Of a stretch of 64,000 bases of DNA, positions 1-11,674 are shown in pieces. The notes below the pieces were generated by a model. It saw only the letters and a list, made by a program, of their open reading frames with translations, was not told the origin of the DNA and made no database searches. The position numbers and the translations under genes were made by a program. The stretch comes from Burhinus oedicnemus (Eukaryota > Chordata > Aves > Charadriiformes > Burhinidae), in the NCBI GenBank assembly GCA_008921705.1, contig VFFE01008908.1:2161657-2225656 (forward strand), in the 5' to 3' direction. How positions within the stretch are numbered: position 1 is the stretch's first letter; each line of letters begins with the position of its first letter.

Positions 1-3000
1 TTACAGAAGTAGTTCTCACTGCAGCTGTTTTGAAAGTGTGTGCTTTGCATAACTAAATTGGTCTTTCAAAGTTTAATCAGTGTAGAGTTGTTTCCTTTTT
101 AAAGCTAAACCTAAAACTTACCAAAAGTGGACTGCTGTTATGCACATCTCTTGTACTCCAGCACAGACTAAGCATCCCACAGATTTTGAAGTTCCACAGT
201 ACAGTCACAAACAGTTGGTTTAAACTCAAGTGACAAAAATCAGACAGCTCAATAGCTTTAAAAAAAAAAAAATCCTGGCTGGTGCTCGAATAACAAATTA
301 CTGCCACATTTAAACACAGAAAGCCTTAAGGCCAAAGAAGAGTGGACCCTTAATTCAACCTCCAGAATTGTCTGTATGATCCAATCTATCCCAGCAACTC
401 TTCCACCACTGAGAGTCTGTTAAACTTATTTTAAAGGGCTTAAGAAACTAATCACATCCACCAGCCAAACCGTTCTTTCAGCAGAAGTAGCATGGTGCAT
501 CCCTTCCAGCATAAAATTGTTTCCAAGGAGCCAAGTGGGGTCAGGCTGTGTTACAGGAGAACAAATGTTAATGAGATTTCAGGCAAGAGAACACAGGCAA
601 TATTTTCTGAAAACACATTAACTCTCCTGTTGAAAGATGACTAGTGTTTTACAATTTGCTCAGTCTCTTGGGGTTACATTGGCCCAGAACACGGAAATTT
701 CAACTACATTGTATTTTATCAAGTATTTTCCTTTAATTGATCCCTTACTCTTTCTTACGGCTTTTTCACTTAAAGAATTATGGGGTTGTCTACATATGGA
801 GCTATTCAGAAAGTTATTCCTGACAAACTCTGTACAGAGCTTTATTTTGGAATAAACTTACCTTAAACTATCTCAGACATTTCCAAAGCTGACTCTAGCA
901 GAATATGTTACAAGCCAGGAACTGTATCAGGAAATACTTCAAAATTATTTATTTTTCACTTATACTCTTTAACCCAAATTAGCTTTCCTCTATAAACACT
1001 TTGAGCTACAAATATTTCTAAATCAGCTGAATATCAGCCCTGGGATTGAAAGAAAAGAGATGACAACCATCAAGCTTCTACTCTATACTGCAAAGTAGCA
1101 TGTCCTCTAAGCCCTGAATTAAATAAGTAACACAAAGCAATCTAGGAAGGCCAGCTCATGACAAAGTAATCCATGCAGTTGACATGGAGCATACAAGAGA
1201 AGATCAGCGTGGGTGGCTGGTTAGGTGTTTGACAGTTCTTAATTTGCTGCTTCAGCCTTTAATTGTATGATGAATTTGTTGGCAGCATTTGTGGACTCAT
1301 GCCTCCATTCATCTTTATTTACAAGCAATTTCCAGCTGCAGCTCTAATTTGAGTTTCCATCCACTCTAACTATTCTCCTTCTCCACTAGCTCTTAATGGC
1401 AGCAGTCTCACCTTCACAACCATTTTCCAACCACTGCTCAGCTATGCTTCTGCATATGGATTTGGCAAAAATCCTGCAGCATCTGTATTGCAGACCTGAC
1501 CTCACCTAGATTAATTTATGAATATTTCAAAATCCATCATGATTAACTGAGAAGACCACCTACGTTGCTGCATTCCCCACCATTGCTCATCTTGCCAGGG
1601 CCGGCATGTTCCCCTTCTCAATGCCTACATGCATCCAGATACGCATACCACAAGAGACGGAGTGACACCCAAAATGACAGGCACTGATTAATGAAAATAG
1701 CAAAAAAAGCTTAAGTACTGTACAAGAGGTCCCACCAAACTTTGACTGCTGTCAGGCTTTGGATACTACTTTGAATACTATGGTCCGCCAGCCCATACTA
1801 CACTGGTGGAGAGGAGATAGGATGCAAAGCAGAACATGCAGCTTTTGGGTTTTGAACAGTTTTGTCTATTTCTTAGTTCAGTTCTTAGAAAAGGGACTCA
1901 AATCCATTAGCACAAAATGCTAAATCACCTCTTTGTTGCAGCAGATGACTGTTGATTTCGAAGCACTCTCCCTAAAGCATCCAACTTGCTTGTTGAACTG
2001 AAAAGCCACACTTTCCAACATGCAAGTTTTGGAATTTCGGATAACTAAAATCTTAACTCCGTATCTGAGGTGAGTGGCTGTTTTCATCTCTGTTAGACTG
2101 GACTCCTGCAAGCTGATCTTCTAGGGTGTACAATGCTGCAAAGCCTTGATCAATTATCCTGCTGGAGATTCTTTCATGACATTACTCTGTGGATTTGTCT
2201 GACTCATGCTTCTGCCTTTTCCTCAGAATGGACGTTAATAGCAACTTTCTTCTCTGACCTAGCCAGTTACTCTCATGGAATTCATACCAATATACTTTTG
2301 GAGATTGCTGTTCTTCTGTTAAACTGAAACTAGTTTAACTGTTTCAAAAAGATACTGCGAGGGGAGAGGAAAGAAGGGGTTGATTCATGGACAGACATGG
2401 ACATTCATGTTCAAAATGCCTTTTTTTTTCTCCCAGAAAAAAACCGAAGCCTAAAAATAATACAAAACATGCACTTTCCTTCTTTATTTGAATTAAAAGC
2501 ACACTCAAAATGTCATTCAACAGAACTGTGATTTGCGAACTGTGAACTTGCTTGCATTTGGGCTTGCTTCTTCTAAGAAACAAGTTAGGACTAGGAGAGA
2601 AAGCTATCTGAATTCCCCAGAAAGATAATTCCTGCATTAAGAAGCTTTTCTATATACCAACAGCAGATAAAAAAATTCCCAAGTTATTAATACTGAGGGT
2701 CAGATGCTAATCACAGATGAACCACACACTTTGCTCTTATCACAAAAGCATCTTAAGTGGCAGCACACTGCAATACACGAGCGAGCTTGGAATTTCACCT
2801 TGAAATACTCCTCTTCACCTTGCCCTGTGGAGCCACATGAGGCAACAATGTCACACCACCCGCCTACTTATTTAAGCCAAGATGAGGCAATGAAATGGAT
2901 GTCCAACTACATTTCCATGTTTTAGCTGTTGCTCTCTCGAACATGTTCCCCCTGCTACTTGGTTAAGCTTATGTAAAGTATGACAAGTCAGCCATTCTCA

Positions 3001-6000
3001 TCCTCTCTCCCTAGTGAAGTGAAAAACTTCTAGACGTCTCAATTCAACTTCATTCAACATCCCTCCTTTCTCAAATTTTGGAAAAAAGTTAAGTGAGAGG
3101 CTATGCCAAAAAGCCTTCTTGCTGAGGACAGCCAAATCTATCATCTTCGAAGGGAGCAGTTCCTACCTAACCATTCAGAGCTGTCTCAGAAGAACACAGC
3201 TGAGGTTTCCATCTTTTGTTACGAGGTTCATGCTCCACCAAAGCCCAGTAGGTAGCTTGAGTTTTAGCATACTTGCAGCCAGACCAGAAACACCTTTCTA
3301 GACCCATGAACTTGTCCAGCATTTATACAACTCAAGGGACCACAGTGCAAAGACACTGAAGCAGAATGAAAATAAGCCAGATGAGGAACCTCAAGTATCA
3401 TGGCTACATCAGCTTAAAAATTTAACAGTACAAACAAATGCACGCAGAGTGTCACCAACATGACTAGGCAGCTTTCAGGATCCAAGTTACACTCTCCGTC
3501 TGGTGCTACGACACACTCTGTAGACGCACCACTTCACTGCAAGTAACCTGGGACCTGGCAGCCTTGGGGACACACTGCACAGTGTTAACACATCTCCAGC
3601 GCTGTAATCCTAAAATACTCTGCAAACTTACACAAGGACAAAAGCAGCTCAATAACTTCAGCTGGTAATCTACTTCCAGAGCATGGTCATTACTGTAGCT
3701 ACCGAAAGAACAGGACATCTACCTCCCATCCTGGTCCTCAGGCCTGCCCCACAGTTTCTCTCACAAGTGAGCTGAAAGTCAGGTAGCTCGTTTTGCTATG
3801 GAGTGGCAGGGGGGGACACGGGGAAAGACAACCTCACCAAAAATAGCCAATCAAAAATAAAATGTCAGAAAGATGATAAGAGTGAACCTAATATTTACAA
3901 GCAACACCCCAAAACTTTCATGAAATATCTTGCAAAGCTCAGATCGTAACCATAACAGTATCTAGATATTAGATGGAAAAGGCTGTTGTCAGCTAGCTTC
4001 TCTACAATGCAATCTGAACAACTTTATTCTCACCTCCATGGAAAAGCCAGCAGAATGTAAAATTAACTGTACTGAATCCAACCACTTTGGCACTCATGAA
4101 GGAGAGCTCATCGGTCAAACTGGGACAATCTTAAACTTGTCTCATAAAACCACATTTACAGAAGGTTGGTGAGGGAGGCCAGAGGAGGACTTATCTTTAT
4201 CAGTTTCTTGTAATTAATAGTATACACTGTCATATTAAATTGACAAAAATATTCTATACAAATCAATCTGGAGCTGTACAGTTAACTCTGGATCTGCAAG
4301 ACGCACCTGGTTACTATTTAAAATGGGCACTAGGAGGTTAAAAATACTGCTCCTCCTCAGAGTTACTTACACCACCTTAGAATATTAAAAGTAAAATTTT
4401 AGAACATCTGGTTTTCCTTTCCACTCCCTATGATATCATGTTTTCCAAGCACATTTGGCAGCTCACTGTAAAGATACAGGCAGACTAAACATACAGGGCA
4501 ATGTAGAGTCAAGATGAAAAATTCCAAAGCCCTGGAAGCAGTAAGTGTGTTTCCTATCTCCAAATTTCAGTTACACAAGTGGTATAATAAGGGTTTTTCC
4601 CCCTTGGTAACTTATGTATTCTTAAACCTTCATCTTCCTTGATGAGATGAGATTTCTGCCCTCTAGAGTTTTGGCTGTGTCTTTGTAAGTAATTTTTCAT
4701 GTACTATGGGATATTCAGAATCCCTATACAGCAAGATTCAGTTACAGGAAAAAATAATTATGTTTAACAGGGTCAGATTTTGTATGTACTTTTCTTTATC
4801 TCACTCTGGGAGATGAGATTAGCCTTCTATATTCCTCCTGCCTAAAAGAGAAAATAAAACCCATGCTACAGCCACTGCGTTTTTACTGCTTGGTTTTGTG
4901 CCTCCTAACCTGGAACTGGGAAATTGGACCAAACCAGTTCCAGCGGACTGTGTTTCCCATGAATTTACACAGGCTGTAAACAATAGAGAAGAGTGGCTGT
5001 TGTAAGAAGTAAGAACTCCCATTTGACCAATTTCTCCCATGTATTTTAACATTTCTTGGTGCAACCTTTGTATTTTTTCCTCTTTACCTATTTTATTATT
5101 TTTACTGGATAACATTCAAAACATGGATTAGTCAGCATTAACATACCTTTAGGCTTAGCACATACTCATATTTTATTGATGCAGAAGAAGGTAGCTGACT
5201 TATTTATGCTCACCAGTAAAGGAGCAGCAAACCTAGAAATCCAACATCAGTTTCTTACTCTAAATCTGAATTTCTCCATTTGTAAAAAGACAGTGTGGAA
5301 ATGCAAAGACACGCCTTGGGAATCCTAACATGACAGACTCTTTGGTTTATTATTTCATATTTAAAAGCAATTTATATCACAGTAATTATTAAAGTGTGCA
5401 AAGGAGGAAAAGTATGCATTAAAAAATACTACTGACAAAATAATAGTCCCAGTGGTTATGCCCCGATTAAAACTTAATGACTAATCAATAAAACTATAAT
5501 TATAACTTTCACCCTGATGCAATTTGAAATAGCTTATATATTTTTATTGATTGGCTAAGATTTTCTATAAAACAAATGTGAGATCTTGCTTTGTGCTATT
5601 TTTATTACAGATTTATTGTAGCAAATCTCTAAATCCCTATCTCAATTATTTTACAGCTTAGTTCTCTCATCACACCAAGAGAAGAAAAGCAGGATCTTAT
5701 TAGCTGAAAAATGGCTTTTACATCGCAGTTTCCACACCATGAAGTCTGATTGCCATTTCAATGGCTATCACTATATATTTCTCTGACCTGAGAGTAGCAA
5801 GAGCCAAGCACGAGACAGCCCTGAGCAACTCATTTAACTATGTTACATCTCCATCTGTCAGCCTGAAAATGAAAGCAGTAAGTGCCTGAGTTGTAAAGGT
5901 CATGAGACTACAGACCACCTTGGAAAATACAGGCAACAGGTTCTATAATCATCCAAGGAGTCATCTGTAGCCAACTGTTCTTTGGCTGCTGATAATTAAA

Positions 6001-6203
6001 TTACCTACTTATAGTTTTCTCACAGAATCCTCACAGGCAGAGGAAGTATACTATAAATAACCCACTCACAAAAGAAAGACCTTTTTTTCGGTGGATTTAT
6101 TGCAGAGCACTGGCACCTATTCATGAGCCCAAGCACCACTTTACTTGATTCTGAAACAGCACTTGAGAAGCTTAAAACACCGCTTGAATCTGCTATTCAT
6201 ACT

Positions 6204-7050
6204 CATAGAATGGTTTAGGTTGGAAGGGACCTTAAAGATCATCTAGTTCCAACCCCCTTCCATGGGCAAGGACACCTCCCACTAGACCAGGTTGCTCAAA
6301 GCCAACCTGGTCTTGAACACTTCTGGGGATGGGGGATGCACAGCTTCCCTGGGCAACCTGTTCCAGTGCCTCACCACCCTCAGACTGAAAAATTTCTTCC
6401 TAATATCTAATCTAAATCTACCTTCTTTCAGTTTAAAACTGTTACCCCTCATCCTATCACTACAATCCCTGATAAAGAGTCCCTCCCCAGCTTTCCCATA
6501 GGCCCCTGTTAGGTACTGGAAAGCCACAATAAGGTCTCCCCTGGAGCCTTCTCTTCTCCAGGCTGAACAAACCCAACTCTCTCAGCCTGTCCTCACAGCA
6601 GAGGTGCTCCAGCCCTCTGATCATCTTCGTGGCACTCCTCTGGGCCCACTCCAACAGGTCCATGTCCTTCTGATGTGGGGGGCTCCAGAGCTGGACACAG
6701 TACTCCAGGTGGGGTCTCACCAGAGCGGAATAGAGGGGCAGAATCACCTCCCTCAACCTGCTGATCACAATTCTTTTGATGCAGCCCAGGAGGTGGTTGG
6801 CTTTCTGGGCTGTGAGTGCACATTGCCAGCTCATGTTGAGCTTCTTATCAACCAACACCCCCAAGTCCTTCTCCTCAGGGCTGCTCTCAATCCATTCTCT
6901 GCCCAGCCTGTACTTGTGCTTGGGATTGCCCTGGCCCAGGTGCAGGACCTTGCACTTGGCCTTGTGGAACTTCAGGAGGTTCACACAGGCCCACCTCTCA
7001 AGCCTGTCCACATCTCTCTGGATGGCATCCCTTCCCTTCAGCATGTTCAC
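6204..7050 (-). mobile_element. CR1 LINE fragment, 3' end (in SLC25A26 intron 3)
   Basis: About 850 bp of the avian non-LTR retrotransposon CR1, inserted in minus orientation. The 3' terminus is at 6,204 (CATAGAATGG then TTTAGGTTGGAAGGGACC). The minus-strand frames encode the C-terminal part of the ORF2 reverse transcriptase: a [11 protein letters not shown] block, a [12 protein letters not shown] block, [15 protein letters not shown], and the terminal HWNRLPREAV segment. The two reading frames (6,460-7,071 and 6,282-6,527) show a frameshift near 6,500, so it is dead. The catalytic palm and everything 5' of it are missing, as is usual for 5'-truncated CR1. It shares transcription orientation with the host gene. 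Confidence 0.95.
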
Positions 7051-8450
7051 ATTCCATGAGATATCAGGCAAACAAGGAATTTAAGGGCTACGCATTGCCA
7101 TAGTGAAGAACCTCTTGCTGATTTCTAACAGCCTTCATAGAATTCCCATGAAAATAAGTTGTGTGCGTTGCCTTAAGTTAGAAGTCATAACCTGACAGCG
7201 CAGGCTCTACTCAAGATGAAAAAGAATCCACCTGGGGCAGCAACACAAACATATCCCACCCAGCCCTAAATCTATCACCTATCTACTCCTGCCTATAACC
7301 ACTACCAGAGTGGTAATTAAGTGCTGCATTCACCTATCTTCACGCGCTTGGTATGTTAAATTAAGTTCCCTGGCTAAGTCCCACTCAATCTAATCAGTAT
7401 CATCTCCACAGAATAAAAATTACTTGGGAATCAAAGCTGAAACCACAGAGAACAGGGAGAGCTGAACTGCTTCCCATGGGAAATAGCTATGCTATGCTGC
7501 TATAATAGCAAGGCACCTAGTGCTAAGCTAAAATGGCATAGAACCTTCTGCACTCCTGGAAGCTTGGGATCAACCTACAAGTAAGCTAAGCCACCACCAG
7601 CTACCTGTAATGGAAATAAAGAAGCTAGTGTCACAAGAGATGAAAAAACTCATTTAATAAAAGCAGAATATGGAACCACAGACACAATACACTTTTCTGC
7701 CCCACATCATGGGCTAAGTTTAAGTTGCAGAAGAGCCAGAAAAGCTAGTTTCATACAGCCCATTCCCCTCCCCCAGACTTGTGGAGACACAGCAATTCAC
7801 TCCCCCATTTCATCACTGCAGTGCCAGGAAACACCCACTGTGACAAAAGTAGGAGAAAGGAGGTAGACAACACTGGCTGGAACAGCAGTGGACTGTTTAC
7901 AGCTGAACACAGCCTCAAAAACTGCCAAGGCACTGTGCCAACTCTGCAGTTAAAAATAAGGAGTATCTGGGGAAAGAAGGATTTTGCTGAACCTGGAATA
8001 TATTTGATTCAGCTAACCCAAAGCAACCTTACTCTTTTTCTTTGCACATAACCTCAGAAATAGTGTTTTAAAACACAATATTCAAGCTTCTAGTATAAAG
8101 TGTGTGGATAAAGTGTCTTAAGTATTTACCTATAGACAAATATGTCATCTTTTGATCACATCAAAAGTGTTGTCTTTCAACACTTGCTACAGACTATTAG
8201 CACAGGAAGTTCCTGTTACGTACTGTCACGTACTAGCCCTTGCCAGCGCTGAACTTTCAACTTTGTGGATCTACAGGTTGTCCAGTCATCCTGGCATTGC
8301 ATGTTGGCAATGAAATTAGTTTTATGATCTTAAACCAGAATATAAAGTCACTTTCAAATACAGCCTTGACATTTCCTTAATACTGAAAACCTTTGCTTCT
8401 CTCAAAAAAGATTTCTAAGCAGTGGTCAGTATAAGCTGGGAAACACCCTA

Positions 8451-8509
8451 CACAGATATACACACACACATCTCTATAGAGATACATTGATAGATAGATA
8501 TACACACCA
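8451..8509. repeat. CA / GATA microsatellite with a small palindrome
   Basis: A short (CA)n run at about 8,459-8,470, then the 12 bp palindrome TCTCTATAGAGA (8,471-8,482), then GATA units and more CA. It lies in SLC25A26 intron 3 and is likely length-polymorphic. Confidence 0.8.
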
Positions 8510-9740
8510 GATTGGAAAGTCATGAGGGCAAGAAGTATTTTGTTACTTAAATTCAACAGGTTAATGTTACTTCATTTGTAGCTTACAAGATAAAACAAAC
8601 AAAAACACACCCACCCATGCACACAATTAATTTCTGCAAAGTCCATGATGTTAACAAGACAAGGGCAACCTAGGCATCAAAACAAGAGAGGCTTCTCTGT
8701 GAACTTCCTTAATGATCATATACAGTTTCCAACAGAATTTGGTCCCAATCATTCTGGGTATTGTATAAGCCTAGGCAAAACAAGCCATTACTTGCAGCGC
8801 CAGAACCTGCTATAAACAAAATAATGCATTTAATGGATAAGAAACATAGCAACTTTTCCAAAAACTGGGGGAGTTTTCAAACAGCTTGTATATAGAAATT
8901 TTTTTATTATTCACATGTATCTTTATCCTGTAAAAACCCGACCGATACACTAAACTAAGGGCTACAGCTATCAGAGAGACCATGTGAAAAGCTGTCACTA
9001 AAATATACAGATGTCCATCCCACGGGAAAAAGCTTCATTCGATTACACATGACACTTTCCACTGAGACAGGCTTCACTTGGAAAGCATTACACATCATTT
9101 GGTAAGTGAAGTTACACAGCCGCCAGTTGCCCTATCCTGTTACATCACTTTGTACATCCACTAGGAGAGTCTGTTTATAAATACAATAAAATATTTTGGT
9201 AAATGGTGTTGACTGAATATGAATCCGTGGAGGGAAGGAGAGAGAGATAAATATTAATTAGGTAATACTGGTCCTTGTGTGTCAAGGTGCATGTGTTTCA
9301 GATGACAGCACCTACCTACTTTACATATAACATCATTGTCTTATGGCTATGGTTAAAATAAAAAACCTTTCCATGACTACCCCACATGAAGCTGAAAGGC
9401 TGTAAAAGCCTTTCTTGAATGTTAACACTGATGCACATCTACTACAATATGAAGGTGTATTCACATTTTGGAACAATGCATACTTCCACTACCTCCTGAC
9501 TTAGCAAGATCAGTCAATAGACCTACTAAGAATTGTTATTAACTCATTCATTCACTTTGAAACAACCTTTACAAGTGCCAACACTTCCTTAAAAAATAAG
9601 TAATATTTTTGTGAGAACTGTCACAAGTACAAAGATGGTGAACACTCATAAAAGTAAGATATGACACCAAACCTGAGTTTTCATAATTTAATGGTTTCCT
9701 CTCCTCTCACAGACACAAAATATACGAACTTATTTCTTAC

Positions 9741-9850
9741 CACTTCCCCAAGGGAGGCAGCCACCATGTGTGCTGCTGGAGTCAAGTAAGATGTAGAGCC
9801 ATGGTGCAGCACGGATTTCACATTCTCATAGGTGATAAAAAATGCAGCAG
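9741..9850 (-). CDS. SLC25A26: SLC25A26 coding exon 3 (transmembrane helix 2)
   Basis: 110 nt that complete codon 64 and give residues 65-100. Seen: with the exon 2 base it reads [12 protein letters not shown], then a short variable stretch, then SYLTP, then [10 protein letters not shown]. This matches the mammalian pattern [12 protein letters not shown]...SYLTP..HML AASAGEV. The first part is transmembrane helix 2, and the end begins the second carrier repeat. The acceptor is TTGAATTTCAG|CTGCTG and the donor GTG|GTAAGA. The exon ends in phase 0 at exactly 100 codons from the start, the same position as in mammals. It is on the strand opposite to a spurious plus-strand reading frame at 9,832-10,059. 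Together, exons 1-3 encode only the first third of a protein of about 270 residues; the second and third carrier repeats lie off the left edge. Confidence 0.96.
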
Positions 9851-11517
9851 CTGAAATTCAAGAATATGTGCAGTCATTTAACTCTTCCTCCATCACAGAA
9901 CTAGCACAAAAACATTTAGAGGTGGATTTTGTCACCTATTGTTCTACAATTGTAGTTGAAAACAGGGTATTTTTGCCACAAAACAGTATCAACACAATCT
10001 GTGGGATAATTCCTTCAGAAGTTCATGCTCCTGGCTATCACTGGCAAATTTCCCATTAATATCAAAGGTGTCAGGACTTTAGGCCATTTTTAGTACTGAG
10101 ATAAGGAAAGATGTGTTAATAAGTCATGAATGTCCAGTAGGTTTTGAAAAAATGGTATCTTCTATATTCATAGACAGGAAGGGTAGAGAGGAGATTGGTT
10201 GGTTGAATTGTATGGATGGTCTTTATTTTTGGGGGGGGAATCCAAACCCAAAAACCAACCACCAAACAAAACACCCAACCCAAAAAAACCCAAACCTAAT
10301 CAGTTGATTAATTGTAAAAAAAAAAAAAAAAAAAAACCCAAAACAAAAAAAAAACCCAAACAAAAAACCACATCTGATACCCTGCAATGAGCAAAACTGT
10401 TTCAGTAGCAGTTATTAACAACTTCTTCCTAGCTATCATCAGTTTACTATTTTGCACTTCAGCTCCATAAAAATATTATGCCAAGCTTCTGAAGGACTCA
10501 TAAAAGTCCTGTCCAGAGAACAGAAACTAAGCTGAGCATAGCAACATGAGCTGCGTTTGTTCACTGCAACAGTCAACTACAAAGGCACTTGCACCTTAAG
10601 GGTTACTCCTTCTCCTAAAGATAATTTCAGTTCTCAGTCATACGTTGGAAAGATAAAACCACAGTTCAGATTTTGAAGATGTAAATCCTGAAAAAAACTG
10701 ACATGTCTTGCGGGGGAACAGATTTTAATTGTAAAGAAGAGCTATGTGAATTGCCTTCTGCTAATCAAAAGATGCTTATCACCTCAAAAGGAGATAACAG
10801 AGCAGACAAGATAAAGAACTGAATTTTTTTATATCATCCTATGAAGGACATCAAACATCTGAAGGTGTCAGTGGATTTGTCAGCAAAGTTCTCCTAACAT
10901 TTACTACTGACAACAGAGCTTGCTACTTTTTTATCCCTCCCTACAAAGACAAAATGGACAAAGGCATTAGGAATTTTAAATGCATTTTCTCTGCAGGGAC
11001 TACAAGCATTTACTTTTTTAAAGTTTCAGTTTCAAAAGTATTCCCCATGTCTTCTCATTTTAAGTGTTGTAGTTGTTTCCAGGGAGAAAGACAGGCATAG
11101 CATCCCCAGGGCAATTAGCTCCAGTGCTCAAGCACTTTGAATTTTGATTCATTTCCAATGCTGTGAAATAGCAGGTCATCACAAAAGTGTCCAGGGCAAG
11201 CAAGACTCAAGCCCTCTTTGGCACTTGGAAATGCTTTAGGGTGCCCCTGCAAGAAAGGACAGGCTTATAAGACATATCCAGGAATGCTTCCAATGAATAA
11301 GGGTTGCTTTTCAGAGTAAACAGGCAGCAGCCTTCATTCCAGGCTTTCTCAAAGAGTTTGTTCAATACTGTATGATTCTAGAAACTGCTCTTCACAGCTG
11401 GACATGGACTCACAGAATCAAACAGTCACCTACAGGAGAGGAAGCCACAGACATGAACATCCTATACTACATAAGTTCCCACTTAAAAAGACAAAGCACA
11501 ATCCAAAGAAAATTTAC
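9851..11517 (-). other. SLC25A26: SLC25A26 intron 2
   Basis: About 1.67 kb between the exon 2 donor (AATG|GTAAAT) and the exon 3 acceptor (TTTCAG). It is phase 1. The only notable content is a G8 run followed by an A/C-only, poly(A)-rich tract on the plus strand at 10,231-10,372. Nothing else is recognised. Confidence 0.9.
10231..10372 (+). repeat. G8 run followed by an A/C-only, poly(A)-rich tract
   Basis: Starts with eight G at 10,231-10,238. It is followed by 55 bases using only A and C (10,242-10,296), a short mixed spacer, 21 consecutive A (10,316-10,336), and more A/C-only sequence to about 10,372. In SLC25A26 sense (minus strand) this is a G/T-only tract inside intron 2. It is low-complexity DNA and no retroposon body is attached. 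Confidence 0.85.
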
Positions 11518-11674
11518 CATTTGGAAAGGATCCTATAGCAGTGGAAGGAACACCAGCATAGATACCACGAAAACCACCAGCCTTCCTAAATCCTTGGGGA
11601 CTCTGCAGTCTTGTTTTTACGGTATCCAGGGGAAAAAGGATCAAGTCAACACAGACGCCAGCAACTCCACCAGC
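11518..11674 (-). CDS. SLC25A26: SLC25A26 coding exon 2 (transmembrane helix 1 and first carrier signature)
   Basis: 157 nt, residues 12-63 plus the first base of codon 64. Seen: it encodes [20 protein letters not shown] and continues through a [10 protein letters not shown] segment to [22 protein letters not shown] is the first PxDxxK mitochondrial-carrier signature, at the kink ending transmembrane helix 1, and the loop after it forms the matrix helix. Similarity to mammalian SLC25A26 is near-continuous, and LILFPLDT followed by [10 protein letters not shown] is diagnostic of the SAM carrier among SLC25 members. The acceptor is TTGTCTTGAAG|GCT, with a pyrimidine-rich lead, and the donor is AATG|GTAAAT. 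Phase is 0 in and 1 out. Reading past the donor adds only intron-encoded residues and then a stop, so the exon boundary is well fixed. Confidence 0.96.

Larger units (their letters stand above)
1..9740 (-). other. SLC25A26: SLC25A26 intron 3 (partial, runs off the left edge)
   Basis: Begins at the GTAAGA donor of exon 3 and has no end in the window. I looked on the minus strand for the next conserved block of the carrier (the region with the second PxExxK signature, PSEVVK in mammals) and did not find it. The intron is AT-rich. It contains one CR1 fragment (6,204-7,050) and a CA/GATA microsatellite (about 8,451-8,509); otherwise I recognise nothing in it. Short open frames here are scattered and unrelated to each other. 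Confidence 0.8.

Noticed and set aside
1..9740. Search for SLC25A26 exon 4
   Set aside because: No minus-strand segment resembling the second carrier signature (PSEVVK-like) with flanking splice sites was found; it presumably lies off the left edge.
9832..10059. 75-codon plus-strand frame
   Set aside because: It only overlaps the edge of SLC25A26 exon 3 on the opposite strand and has no recognisable features.
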